Assembly: GCA_030737875.1 (NCBI GenBank)
Contig: CM060923.1
Coordinates: forward strand, 489,888,453 to 489,952,452
Direction: 5' to 3'
DNA from: Allium sativum
Taxonomy: Eukaryota; Streptophyta; Magnoliopsida; Asparagales; Amaryllidaceae
Length of the DNA: 64,000 nt
The translations under genes and the position numbers were made by a program. How positions within the stretch are numbered: position 1 is the first letter of the stretch; every line of letters starts with the position of its first letter. Shown piece after piece: positions 1-12,188 of the stretch. The notes beneath the pieces are model-generated. The model was not told the DNA's origin, did no database searches, and saw only the letters and a list, made by a program, of their open reading frames with translations.

Positions 1-53
1 TGTTCTCGAACTATCCGTCGCTTTCCTTTACGGGGAAGTTGCGGGTCTTTACA
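1..53 (+). mobile_element. 3' end of the 5' LTR of giant-LTR element A
   Basis: These 53 bases repeat the last 53 bases of the LTR ending at 8202 and finish in the same CA. They are followed after two bases by a primer binding site, so they are the U5 end of the upstream LTR of element A. The rest of that LTR lies outside the window. Confidence 0.9.
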
Positions 54-55
54 CG

Positions 56-68
56 TGGTATCAGAGCT
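56..68 (+). other. Primer binding site of element A (initiator Met tRNA type)
   Basis: TGGTATCAGAGCT is complementary to the 3' end of plant initiator methionine tRNA. It lies two bases after the LTR end at 53. The same site is found in B, C (last base differs) and the Tekay-type elements here. Confidence 0.92.
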
Positions 69-368
69 TTGGTTTACAAAGCTAGAGAACAAGACACATT
101 AGAACCGTATGAAAGAATTCATCAGATATTGGATTAGTAATATCCAATGAGAAAGACTCGTTAGAGATAGGATCAGTAGTATCCTAGAACGAGTGTGAAG
201 AGTATATTTTTAAAATGAAAGTCAAATTTGTTTTGAAAATTTAAATCAACTATTCGTATTTGATTATTTATTTATATTGATTTGGACAATGCAGTATATA
301 AAGATTTTGGGTATACGTCTGATCCACGTGTATTCGAAGTTTTAATATACTGGATAGATATAGATTCA

Positions 369-433
369 CACTCTAGTCGCCCGAAGATGATTCTGATGAT
401 TGTAGCTACATCATCAAAATTAGGGTTCGAGTG
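369..433 (+). other. Conserved leader hairpin with palindromic centre (element A)
   Basis: An outer stem CACTC (369-373) pairs with GAGTG (429-433). An inner stem TGATGA pairs with TCATCA (394-416) and is closed around the self-complementary core GTAGCTAC. Homologous hairpins with different sequences lie at 12508-12571 and 53376-53450. The position about 300 nt after the primer binding site fits an RNA packaging or dimerisation signal, but this role is inferred. Confidence 0.6.
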
Positions 434-1058
434 TTGAAGGTGTGATTTTCTATATATTTCCATTAGGCTGGTGTGAGAACCAAAACTTATATATAGTTAG
501 AACACATTGTTGTGAATTGGCATCAAAAACATGATTTTTGTATATGTATCAAAATTATGAATTTGAAACTCTAATTCACTAAATGATTGATGTTTGTGTT
601 GTTTGTTTATTTGTTTGCTAATTTTGAACCATTTTGCCTAATAGCATCAAATATTGAATTATATTGAAAATTGGTTGCATTTGCTTGCATATACATATAT
701 ATCTTTGAACAGGTCATAGCAAGGAGGCTAGAGCCAGAGAATAAAATTTGTTTGCCCGACAAATAGGTACATGTTTACTACATAATTTCCTGTTTTGTTT
801 GGGTGATGATGATTTTGTGAGCCTATTGGCTAGCCGCTTGGCTTTTTCTTTTTCTTTTTGAGATCTGAAGGACCGGGGAAGCTATTTGAAATTCCCCGAT
901 GCTCCCATTGCAGGGGAGGTTATGGCGAAATTTTTCGAAAATTTAGGGTGTTAGCCAAATTTTTGAAATTTTAGAAATTCTCAGAAACTGAAAAGTTCGG
1001 GAATGGAAGCCAGGTCGAGCGTAGAGTTGAATAATCAAACCACTTTCGACTTTGTTCC

Positions 1059-1092
1059 TTTTCGGGGACGAAAAGTTTTAAGTGGGGGAGAT
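1059..1092 (+). other. Pre-PPT hairpin and polypurine tract of element A
   Basis: TTTTCGGGGACGAAAA (1059-1074) is a short inverted repeat, followed by a purine-rich tract with AAGTGGGGGAGA ending just before the LTR start at 1093. The arrangement matches the 3' end of the Tekay-type copies at 29829-29863 and 61318-61351. Confidence 0.85.
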
Positions 1093-2019
1093 TGTAACAA
1101 CCCGGAAAATCTGGGCCAGTTTAAAAATTTTATTTTGGCCATTTTAGCGAATTTTGATTATTTAAAATGAATTATTTTAAATAATATCGACGAGAAAATT
1201 TATTTTGAATAGAATTCGACGTATATATTATATACGTCGTCGTTAGAATATATAATAATTATATATAATTATAAAAGGAATAGAAAATGGCGCGGTAGTT
1301 CGAAAATTCGATTTCTAATTTCAAATGAATATACAGAATTCAATATAAGTCAGAATCGAACGAAACAAGAAATATTTGAATCTGTATAACTATATCTTTG
1401 TAACGAAGTTAACAAACTAAGATTTCATCTTAGAAATGATAAGATATGTCCAGTTTAAAATTAGAAATAGTCGCTGTGGAATTTATATATATTTTTATAT
1501 ATATATAAGGCCCTTAAAAATAGCAATTTTGCAAACGACCTCGGATTTCGACGAAACCAGTTTTGTTGGGTCCGTGATGTAAAGTTATTGCTAGGTTTCA
1601 AATTTCATAATTTTTCGAATCAATATGTGAGCGTGGCAAAGGAAAACGTGTTTTGACCATTTCCGTTGATTTTAATCGACTGGAAATTGGCCATTTTTCT
1701 AACGGTCTCAGAATTCGACGAAACTAGTTTTGTTAGGACCGTATCGTCAATACGAAGCTAGAAAATATTTTTCTGGAATTTTTCTATTTAGTATGTGACC
1801 CCGGTAATTCGAAATGTACGTTTAAAATTCAATATAGTGATTTAAATGTAAATTCAACGGAAACTGATTGTAATAATCGAATCAGTTTGCGATACATATC
1901 CCATTGTGTTCGGAATGGGGGTAATACGCTATGGACGACAGGCGGTGGGCCTCGATTCGAGGTCATATGTGAAAGTCAACTTTTAAGGAATATAATAATT
2001 AAATAATAAAATAAAAAAA

Positions 2020-2395
2020 AAAAAACTTTCCCTCCTTTATCTCCTTTCTGCCCCCCCCCCCCCTTTCACAAATTAAATCGGCAGAAGAAAAAGAAAAAAA
2101 AAAAAAACCTAACGACTATCGACGGCACACCCCCCCCGAAGCGCCGCCGCCGCCCTCTCTTCCCCACCTCCGGCGAACGCTGGCTCAACCCCCCCCCCTC
2201 TTCTCCGACGTCTTCCTTCTCCCTCTCCCTCCACTCTTCAAAACCGCCGAGCCCCCTTAGTCCACTATCGCCTCCCTCTCATCTCCTCCTCCATCGCCAC
2301 AGCACACCGACCCCCCCCCTCCCCAGATCGACGCCACCAGCCTCTGCGCCTCCCCCTCCTCCCTCACGAGCGCGACAGAAATAAGGCCCCCCTGT
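2020..2395 (+). other. C-rich pyrimidine island ending in a splice-donor-like site
   Basis: In an AT-rich LTR this block is mostly C and T, with several runs of C and CTCC repeats. It ends in CCTGTAAGT, a good plant 5' splice site, followed by a T-rich intron-like stretch. The equivalent block of B (14140-14445) ends at ATGTGAGTG. It looks like a leader exon, but no start codon or reading frame is conserved, so the function is open. Confidence 0.5.
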
Positions 2396-2862
2396 AAGTT
2401 TTTCTATTTAATTAATTTATTTATTTTATTTAAAAACAGAAAAAGAAACTGCTTTTGTTTTAAAAATGTAAAAAACTGTTTTTTTTATTTTACTTGAAAC
2501 CTGTTTTATTTATTTATTTTGAAAACTGTTTTCTGTTTTATTTAAAGTTAAAAACTAATATTTGTTAAAGTTTTAAAAACTGATTTTAACATAGTTTAAA
2601 AACTGATTTTTATGTATTTAAATTCTGTTTTTAAAAGATTATAAAACTGATTATCGTGAAAAGGAAAACTGATTTTTCTTTAAAAGAGAAAAAAAAAAAC
2701 TGATTTTAATTAGGTTATAAAAACTGATATTTTTTATAATTATTAAGACTGATTTTTACTTTAAAAGGTTTGATTTTTATCTTAAGAAAAGGACCAATTT
2801 TTATAACGAGGAAGGATTGATTTTTATAGAAGAAAGAACTTTTTTTTTTAGGTAAAAAGGCG

Positions 2863-3205
2863 AAATCTTTAAATTAGAAAAGATTAAATCTTTAAATTAG
2901 AAAAGATTAAATCTTTAAATTAGAAAAGGTGAAATCTTTAAAATAGAAAAGACGCGATTTTTATATATTGAACTTTGAAATAAAAATTCGATTTTTATAT
3001 ATTGAACTTTGAAATAAAAATTCGATTTTTATATATTGAACTTTGAAATAAAAATTCGATTTTTATATATTGAACTTTGAAATAAAAATTCGATTTTTAT
3101 ATATTGAACTTTGAAATAAAAATTCGATTTTTATATATTGAACTTTGAAGTAAAAATTCGATTTTTATATATGGAATAGCGAAGTAAAAATTCGATTTTT
3201 ACATA
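2863..3205 (+). repeat. 23-bp and 34-bp tandem repeats in LTR A
   Basis: About four copies of a 23-bp AT-rich unit (AAATCTTTAAATTAGAAAAG core) lead into seven near-perfect copies of a 34-bp unit from 2956 to 3193 plus a partial copy. The 34-bp unit begins GATTTTTATATATTGAA. The same 34-bp family is expanded separately in LTR B at 14805-15090. Confidence 0.92.
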
Positions 3206-4317
3206 GGTAGTGAAAGCGGACAACGGAGGTTCAAAAAGGGCGAAACGACGAAGACTTCTGCAAATGAAGAGCCGTGGAGCTAGGATAGCTATATGTGAGA
3301 ATTTCTCACCTTTCTATTTCTTTTCTAGATATATATTTATACTAGGATGCAGACGGTGCTTAGTAGCACCCGACACAACCGTCCACAGACCATGGACTTG
3401 TTTGTTTGACTGTTTGGTGATTGATTGCGATATTGGTTTGAATGTGGTTTGTGGTGTGAAAAATCGAATCGATGAATTGGTTAGGATTAGACGTGCGCCG
3501 TTATAAGGCGTAGGAGTAAGGCTAGGTTAGACCCTTACTCCAAATTTTGTGGTTTGCAAAATGAAATTGATTTGATTGATGAGTGAATGGCGTGGGCCTT
3601 CACTAGACCGGGGATTAGGCTAGGCCTTGTCCCGTTTCTAGTATCGTGCCGTTATGCCGCCGAAATTTTCTAAAATATGTTAGAAAAAATAAAGATATCA
3701 TTTTATTTAAAGAATGAACTGAATAGAAATTCATATGTTGGAATAAAATGTTTTATCGTTAAAAATATAATTTTTAACGTGAATATGAATCTAGTGAATG
3801 TGAATAAATAAAATATTCATTTACAAACCAGACGGTTTGTTTATGTACACTGATTTGACTGATATTGATTGGGTCGATAAATTTTACACACCGCCCAACT
3901 GCACAAATAAAATCTGTGTTTGATTGTTTGAAACCCCACACGGGTGTTGGGATGAAATTTGAAGTTCACTCATCCTGATTGATTAAATATGTCGATCGAT
4001 TGATTGACAGGCTGTTATAAGCGTTAGATATCTATATTTGATGCTTATACAGTGGAGTGCACTTTGGTTAATGGTTGATTATTTATTGTTGCTATTATAT
4101 ACATGTGTTGTATGAAAATCCATATAATTAATTTTATATGGTAATTGATTGAGCCTCATTCCAGTTTTGAAAAAGAAATATTTGAAAAAGAAATATTTGA
4201 AATAGAATATTTGAAAATAAAGGAATATATGAAGCCGTGAGGATTAGATTGACGCCATTTTGACGTGGACGATATTTATATCGATTTTATTCATTTTAAA
4301 ATGAATATTGAAAAGTG

Positions 4318-4830
4318 ATTTCGAAATCGAATATTTTGAAATGAATTGAATTGAAAACGATTTCGAAATGAATTGAATTGAAAACGAATTCGAATTGAAT
4401 TGAAAACGATTTTGAAATGAATTGAATTGAATACGATTTCGAAATGAATTGAATTGAAAACGATTTTGAAATGAATTGAATTGAAAACGAATTCGAATTG
4501 AATTGAAAACGATTTCGAAATGAATTGAATTGAAAACGAATTCGAATTGAATTGAAAACGATTTTGAAATGAATTGAATTGAAAACGAATTCGAATTGAA
4601 TTGAAAACGATTTCGAAATGAATTGAATTGAAAACGATTTCGAAATGAATTGAATTGAAAACGAATTCCAATTGAATTGAAAACGATTTCGAAATGAATT
4701 GAATTGAAAACGAATTCGAAATGAATTGAATTGAAAACGAATTCGAAATGAATTGAATTGAAAACGAATTCAAATTGAATTGAAAGCGAATTGAATATGA
4801 ATTCAAATTGAATTGAAATTTGAATTGAAT
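4318..4830 (+). repeat. 22/27-bp GAATTGAATTGAAAACGA minisatellite in LTR A
   Basis: About twenty copies of an alternating 22-bp and 27-bp unit with core GAATTGAATTGAAAACGA. The long low-complexity open frames on the minus strand here (200 and 171 codons, in two frames) come from the repeat and are not genes. Shorter, more decayed versions occur in the B LTRs at 8581-8905 and 19190-19520. Confidence 0.93.
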
Positions 4831-5667
4831 AGAAATGAATATTCAAACGAATCTATAAAGAAGAATTCAATTTTGCTTTGAATTGAAATGGAAGTTGAAA
4901 TTGCTTTTGAAACGAATTCAAAACTATTTATATAATTCGTTTTAAATAGAAATCGACGATATATATATTATATATATATTATATATAATATAATGGCCTG
5001 AATAGAACGCGCCGCGCCGCGGCAGTTCGCGAATTTCGACCATTTATTTCAAACGGACATTACGGGAGATCCGACCGTCGGATTCTCCTAAAACCGGAAC
5101 CGTTGGGTTCGTATCGAAAAGAGCTTTCTAACGAAGATTAGAAATTTGAAATCTAACGGTTGGATTTGGAATTATGTCCAAATCAAATTCGAAAAAGGTC
5201 GCTGTAAGTGCAGTTCGATGGCCATTGATGGAAATCGACTGTACGGGCCTTGATAAAATTATTAAAAATAGTAATAATTTGTGTAAAATCATAAGAAATG
5301 ATTTGTGAAGAATTGGGATGAAAAACTCCATATTTGAAAAGATAAAAATGGATTTTTATCGAAATGAACTAGTTTTGAACTAGAATTATAATTCTATTTA
5401 TTTTTAAATAAATAAATTGAATTCGAAAAGGGTTTTAAAAGTAACCAAAATTCCAATGATTGCATTGGAGAGGATTTGAATCGAAATTGTCTTCGGAATA
5501 TTTCGATGTTGGAATTCGTGATTATACGGGTGTTGTTATGGAAATTTGAAAGATATATATGTATATCGTTATTTCCAATACGACATTTGTTAGTCGTAGA
5601 ATTCGATATTGAATATAAGCCGATATATTTTCTATTCAGAGCCTTGTATTGAATATCGAATGTGATT

Positions 5668-6320
5668 TGGGTTTGTTGTGAATGGTGTCTTCATTAACAC
5701 TGTTCTTGAACCCAGTTGAGAAATGATTAAATCTTTTTATTTAGATTTAATGAAGTGTACCAATTAAATAACATTTAATTGGAATTGAATTGATATTGAT
5801 TTTTGGGTTTATCGTGAACAGTGTTTTAAATAACACTTGTTCTTTAACCCGATAATTAATGAACGTGATTTGGGTTTGTCGTGAATGGTGTCTTCACTAA
5901 CACTCTTCTTGAACCCAAGTGAGAAAAGATTAAATCTTTTTATTCAGATTTAATGAAGTGTACCAATTAAATAACATTTAATTGGAATTGAATCGATATT
6001 GATTTTTGGGTTTATCGTGGACAGTGTTTTAAATAACACTCGTTCTTTAACCCGACGATTAATGAATGTGATTTTGGGTTTATCGTGAACCGTGTTTTTA
6101 AATAACACTGATTCTTTAACCCAGTCAAAGATTAAAACTAAGTGGAGTTTTAATGAATCTTTAATTAGATTGAAATGATCGAAAATGGAGTATCACCAGT
6201 TTTGCTCCAGGCGATAGTTAAATCTTTAATTAGATTTGAACGTGAAATGGTAATTGAATTTACCGATAACACTGTGGTGTTAGATATGAAGTATAACCAG
6301 TTTTACTTCATGGGATGAAT
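5668..6320 (+). repeat. Array of small stem-loop modules in LTR A
   Basis: A module of about 48 bases, running from GGGTTT to AACCC around an inner stem CAGTGTT/AACACTG, occurs five times (near 5671, 5808, 5872, 6006 and 6072). It is followed by further small inverted repeats such as TGGAG/CTCCA (6188-6210) and TGAAGT/ACTTCA (near 6288-6312). The B LTRs keep about three modules at 9748-10005 and 20367-20622. Confidence 0.7.
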
Positions 6321-8202
6321 AGGTTGGGATTGGGAAATTAAAACAAATGATTACTTCGGTAAGGTTCGCTAATCCCGACTAGTTTGAATTGATATTCAAA
6401 AGTAGATTAAAGCATAAATTCAAGGAATTTATCTTTGATAAAATTAATGGGAATCATTTCCCTATGAACGTGAAATTTAGAAACTAACTGTCGGTTGGCC
6501 AAGCAGAATGGTTTTCTGGATATTGATCTGATGTTGGTTTCGGCCTTCGGGGTTAATATTTGGGAAATTAGTCTCTTGATTAATTTACGGTTAGTGACTA
6601 ATGAATTGGAATGAGGCGTATGTTGTGTTTGTGTAACACTTATTTAAAATATACGCGAGTTATTCGGAAAGACCGGGTTTATCCCATTCTGAATAACTGA
6701 TACGACGATAAGTCGAAGATGAAGACGATGGGAAGACCGGAAGTCTTCACGTCGTTTGGGTGATAACTGATGATCTTGATTGGGCTGTACACCCAAGAAG
6801 ATGGAAACAGTTAGTGATCGTCCAGACGTACCTGGAGATCGATGGATATGCGGGGTACTAGGTGCCTCCGGTTTCGTTCAGACCCAGAGCGGACTTGTAA
6901 ACGGACTGTGTGTCTGACATCGGATTTCATTCTGTGTGACTGATATCGGTTGCATAGGATGGCTTGCCTGTGTGGCATGCTAAGATGCAAATGATCAAGG
7001 CTTCTGTTGAAAAGCAAAGTCTTGTGGTTGATGATCAAAGCACGGCCTTTGTGGCGTAGCTTTATGTAACGTTTACCTCGCGTGTTTCACACCAGGTATG
7101 AACCAAAAACGGGAGAAAGGACCTCAGGGAGGGCCTGCGTTTCCTCCTAGCTAGAAGTGGCGTCAGTGGTTTTACACGCCCTGACGAGTTTGACTTATGT
7201 GGTTGTTGCTGTTGCGAGGCGCCTCGGATTGATCGGTCGTTCTCGAACCGATGGAGTCATTTAGTGGCTCATTTACGCCCCAAAGGGCGGGGAAACGTAG
7301 TGTTCAGGCATTTTAATCCACATCGGTGGACCGGCCCTGTCGCTCCTAGGGTCACTCGAGCTCTGATCCTGAGACTCGGGCTAGGCAGTCTCGAATCGGT
7401 TGAGGACTATCTTTTGCCTCGGTTCATAGACGGAAATCCAATTTCCAAATACGTGCCATTTGCGGTTTTACTTGTAAACCTATATATGGCGACATAGTGG
7501 TATGGGGCATTCATGCCGCCTATGATTGATACTTATGATTTGAAGTTGTTTTATACTCTATGCACTTATAATAGTATCAAATGATTTGTTTTAAACGTAT
7601 CAAGCATTCTTTAGCTGTTATAAGGGAAAACCCTATCCCCCGGCTTGCGATTGCATTGTGTGATAGGACCTGGGTCTTATAACAGCTTCATCTTTCTTTA
7701 TTTAGCATTGCGCTGTTTGTTTTAAGCACTGGTATTCTTGGGAGGAAACCCGTTCCGTGTTATACGGCGTGGTCCCTTGATTTACCTAATGATTTAAAAT
7801 AAAGATTTACTGTTTTAGTTCTCACACCAGTCACATGACTGACCTGGAGTTTATTGTTTTAACCTAAACTCTGGGTGCCCTTATTTTGACACGGGCAGCT
7901 AGTAGTTTTGGTTTTGCAGATTTATATTCACAGGATCCTGGTTTACAGCTGGAACGATATCCGGAAAGCTTTGTATCCGTATATCTCTTCTAGTTGTGTA
8001 TTGTATTATTTTCCGCTGCTATGTATTTAAATGTAATTTAAATCTCTGATATTTCTGTGTAATATTCATTTACTCTGTATATTCTTGTAATCTGATGCAT
8101 TGTTGTAATATACAATGAAACGTTCTTCTGTATGCGTTCTGTTGTGGTTTGTTCTCGAACTATCCGTCGCTTTCCTTTACGGGGAAGTTGCGGGTCTTTA
8201 CA

Positions 8203-11200
8203 TACACTAATCCCGATTGCTTAGTTGTATGTCGATTGATTGATTGACAGACTGTTATGAGCGTTAAAGATTTATATTTAATGCTTATACAGTGTAGAAT
8301 GCACTTTGGATGATGGTTGGTTATTCATCGTTGTTATTGTATACATGTGTTGTAGAAAATCCATATAATTAACATTATATGGTAACTGATTGGGCCTCAT
8401 TCCAGTTTTGAAATAGAAATATTTGAAATAAAATATTTGAATAGAAATATTAGAAATAGAAATATTTGAATAGAAATATAAAAAAAAAAATATTTGAAGT
8501 AGAATATTTGAAAATCGAAATATAAGAAGTCGCGTTGATAGATTGACTCCATTTTGTCGTGAACGATATTTATATCGATTTTATTCAAATTGAAGTGAAT
8601 TGAAATTCGAATTTAATTGAATTGATTTGAAATTCGAAATAAACTGAAATGGTTTGAAATTCAAATAGAATTGAAATCGTTTTGAAATGAATTCGAATAG
8701 AATTGAAATAGAATTGAAATCGTTTTGAAATGAATTCGAATAGAAATTGAATGTAAAACGAATTCGAATTGAATTGAAGGTAAAACGAATTCGAATTGAA
8801 TTGAATGTAAAACGAATTCGAATTGAATTGAATTTAAAACGGATTCGTATTGAATTGAATTGAAAAGAAAATGAATTCAAATCGAATTAAATTCGAAATT
8901 GAATTGAAATCAATTTGAAATGAACATAAAACGAATTTATATTGGAATGTTCAATTTTGATTTGAAATTGAATATGAAGTTGAAACCGTTCTGAAAATGA
9001 ATTTAAAATGATTTATAAAGCACGTTTTGAATTGAAATCGACGAAGTATATAGTATATATTATATATATAATATAATGGCCAGAATAGAACGCGCCGCGC
9101 CGCGGCAGTTTGCGAATTTCGACCATTGACTTCGAACAGATGTTGCGGGAGATCCGAACGTCGGATTCTCCTGAAACCGGAACCGTTGGGTTCGTATTGA
9201 AAAGAGCTTTCTAATGAATATTAGAAATTTGAAATCTAATGGTTGGATTTGGAATTATGTCCAAATCAAATTTGAAAAAGGTCGGTGTAAGTGCAGTTCG
9301 ATGGCCGTTGATGGAAATCGACTGTACAGGCATTGATAAAATTATTAAAAATAGTAATAATTTGTGTAAAATCATAAGAAATGATTTGTGAAGATTTGGG
9401 ATGAAAAACTCCATATTTGAAAAGATAAAGATAAATTTTTATCGAATTGAACTAGTTTTGAACTAGAATTATAATTCTCTTTATTTTTAAAATAAATAAA
9501 TTGGATTTGAAATGGTTTTGAAAATAACCAGAATTTCCAATAATTATATGGGAATGGATTTAAATCGAAATTATCCTTGGAATATTTTGATGTTGGATTT
9601 CATGATGATACGGGTATAGTGATGGGAATTTGAAAGATATATTTATATCATTATTTCCAATACGATATTTTTTTGTCGTGGAATTTGATATTGAATATAA
9701 GCCGGTATATTTTCTATTCAGAGCCTTGTATTTAATATCAAATGTGATTTGGGTTTGTCGTGAATGGTGTCTTCATTAACACTGTTCTAGAACCCAGTTG
9801 AGAAAAGATTAAATCTTTTTATTTATATTTAATGTAGTGTACCAATTAAATAATATTTAATTGGAATTGAATTCGAATTAATTTTTGGGTTTATCGTGAG
9901 CAGTGTTTTAAATAACACTTGTTCTTTAACCCAATAATTAATGGAATGTGATCTTGGGGTTTATCGTGAACAGTGTTTTTAAATGACACTGATTCTTTAA
10001 CCCCATTAAAGATTAAAACTAAGTGGAGTTTAATGATTCTTTAATTAGATTGAAATGGTCGAGGATGGAGTATCACCAGTTTTGCTCCAGGCGTTAGTTA
10101 AATCTTTAATTAGATTTGAACGTGAAATGGTAATTGAATTTACCGATAACACAGTGGTGTTAGATATGAAATATTACCAGTTTAACTTCATGGGATGAAT
10201 AGGTTGGGATTGGGAAATTAAAACAAATGATTGCTTCTGTAAAGTTCGTTAATCCCGACTAGTTTGAATTGATATTCAAAACTAGATTATAGAATAAATT
10301 TAAAGGATTTATCTTTGATAAAATTAATGGGAACCTTTCCCTATGAATGTGAAATTTAGAAACTAACTGTCGGTTAGCTAAGCAGAATGGTTTTCTGGAT
10401 ATTGATCTGATGTTGGTTTCAGCCTTCGGGGTTAATATTTGGGGAATTATTCTCTGGTTAATTTACGGTTAGTGACTGATGAATTGGAATGAGGCTTATG
10501 GTGTGATGGTGTAACACTTATTTAAAATATACGCGAGTTATTCGGAAAGACCGGGTTAATCCCATTCTGAATAACTGATACGACGATAAGTCGAAGATGA
10601 AGACGATGGTCGAAGACCGGAGGTCTTCACGTCGTTTGGGTGATTACTGATGATCTTGATTGGGCTGTACACCCAATAAGATGGAAACAGTTGGTGATCG
10701 TCCAGACGTACTTGGAGATCGATGGATATGCGGGGTATTAGGTGCCTCCGGTTTCATTTTAGACCCAGAGCGAACTTGTAAATGGACTGTGTGTCTGACA
10801 TTGGATTTTAGTCCGTGTGATTGATCTCTATTTAATATATATCTGTTTTCGGCAGAGAATTTTTTCTCTTGCTTAACGCCCTTCTCTGAGACGTACAAGC
10901 TCAGGGGTTATATATTGATGGATATCAAACGCATGGAGTGAATTGCCTATGTGGCATGCCTAAGTGGCAATTGATCGAGGCTTATGTTGAAAAGCAAAGT
11001 CTTGTGGTGAGGATCAAAGCACAGCCTGTGTGGCACAGCTTTGTGTAACGTGAATTCGTGAGCCTCGCACCCCAGTTGTGAACCAAAAACGGGAGAGGAC
11101 CTCAGGGAGGGCATGCGTTTCCTTCTAGCTAGGGTGGTGTCAGTGACCTACCAGCCCTGACATTTATATACTTTTCACCTGTGTGGTTGTTGCTGTTGCG

Positions 11201-12188
11201 AGGCGCCTCGATTAGATCGAATGATCCGGGTCCGATGGATTCATTCGTTGGCTCATTTACGCCCCAAAGGGCGGGGAAACGTAGTGTTCAGGCATAATAT
11301 TCCACATCGGTGGACCGGCCCAGACGATCCAAGGCCCACCAGAGTCTAGGTCCTGAGACATGGGCTAGATTGTCTCGAATCGGTAGAGGACGATCCCTGG
11401 CCTCGGTTCATAGATGGAAACCCAACTTCCGAATACGTGACATTTGCGGTTTTAATTGTAGAAATAGTATGGCGACATGATATATGGTACCCATGCCGCC
11501 TATGATTGATACTTATGATTTGAAGTTGTTTTATACATTATGCACTTATAATAGTATCAAATAATCTGTTTTAAAACGTATCAAGCATTCTTTGGCTGTT
11601 ATAAGGGAAAACCCTATCCCCCGGCTTGCGTTGCATTGTGTGATGGGAACTGGGTCTTATAACATCTTCATTTTTCTTTATTTAGCATTGCGCTGTTTGT
11701 TTTATGCACTGGTATTCTTGGGAGGAAACCCGTTCCGCGTTATACGGCGAGGTCCCTTGATCTACCTAACTTTAAAAATAAAGATTAATAACTGTTTTAG
11801 TTCTCACACCAGTCCCATGACTAACCTGGAGTTTATTGTTTTAACCTAAACTCTGGGTGCCCTTATTTTGACACGGGCAGCTAGTAGTTTTGGTTTTGCA
11901 GATTTATATTCACAAGATCCTGGTTTACAGCTGGAACGATATCCGGAAAGCTTGGTATCCGTATATCTCTTCTAGTTGTTTATTGTATTATTTTCCGCTT
12001 AAATGTAATTTAAATCTCTAATATTTCTGTGTAATATTCATTTATACTCTGTATATTCTTGTAATCTGATGGAATTTTGGTAATATACGATGAAATGTTC
12101 TTCCGTATGCATTCTATTTTGTCGTGTTCTCAAAACAATTCTTTCTTTCTCTTTCTCTTCGAAGATCGGGGAAGTTCGGGTCGTCTCA
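8203..12188 (+). mobile_element. 5' LTR of element B, downstream part
   Basis: This segment starts abruptly at the point equivalent to 18808 in the 3' LTR of B, where element A has inserted, and runs to TCGTCTCA just before a primer binding site. It matches 18808-22815 closely, including the minisatellite, hairpin array and terminal kilobase. The upstream part of this LTR lies left of element A, outside the window. No gene is seen; the short open frames repeat identically in each LTR copy. Confidence 0.88.
8581..8905 (+). repeat. Degenerate GAATTGAATTGA minisatellite in the 5' LTR of B
   Basis: Imperfect repeats of AAAACGAATTCGAATTGAA, homologous to the larger array at 4318-4830 and to 19190-19520. 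The 99-codon minus-strand frame across it is a by-product of the repeat. Confidence 0.85.

Larger units (their letters stand above)
54..1092 (+). mobile_element. Internal region of non-autonomous element A (no gag or pol)
   Basis: This 1039-bp region lies between a primer binding site and a polypurine tract and contains no meaningful open reading frame. It is colinear with the internal region of element B (12189-13227, also 1039 bp) and more distantly with that of element C. Conserved landmarks are the leader hairpin near 369-433, a T-rich block near 840-860 and the terminal hairpin and polypurine tract at 1059-1092. Large LTRs around a non-coding interior define a LARD-type derivative. Any replication would need proteins supplied by another Ty3/gypsy element. 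Confidence 0.88.
1093..8202 (+). mobile_element. 3' LTR of element A, 7110 bp
   Basis: The LTR starts TGTAACAACCCGG directly after the polypurine tract and ends GGGTCTTTACA. Its last 53 bases repeat positions 1-53. It is colinear with the B LTRs (13228-22815 without its insertion, and 8203-12188). Layout: AT-rich 5' module, C-rich island with a splice-donor-like end (2020-2395), 34-bp tandem repeats, a 22/27-bp minisatellite, a second copy of the 5' module (about 4920-5240), an array of small hairpins (5668-6320) and a less repetitive 3' part. No coding sequence is supported. At 7.1 kb it is far longer than typical plant LTRs. The next bases (TACAC, 8203-8207) should be the target duplication, but the other copy lies outside the window. 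Confidence 0.88.

Noticed and set aside
56..68. tRNA gene remnant
   Set aside because: TGGTATCAGAGC matches only the primer complement to the tRNA 3' end; no cloverleaf is present.
4244..4846. 200- and 171-codon minus-strand ORFs
   Set aside because: They lie on the 22/27-bp minisatellite, are open in two frames at once and consist of repeated FNSIH/FEIVFNSI-type words. Not a gene.
5128..5331. 67-codon minus-strand ORF repeated at 9211-9414 and 19828-20031
   Set aside because: It is present in all three LTR copies because the LTR is repeated. There is no start context, domain or sign of protein-level selection.
8581..8880. 99-codon minus-strand ORF (and its copy at 19191-19493)
   Set aside because: Low-complexity product of the degenerate minisatellite.
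11592..11849. 85-codon ORF repeated at 22209-22466
   Set aside because: It is LTR sequence; the homologous stretch in LTR A (near 7614) is frameshifted.
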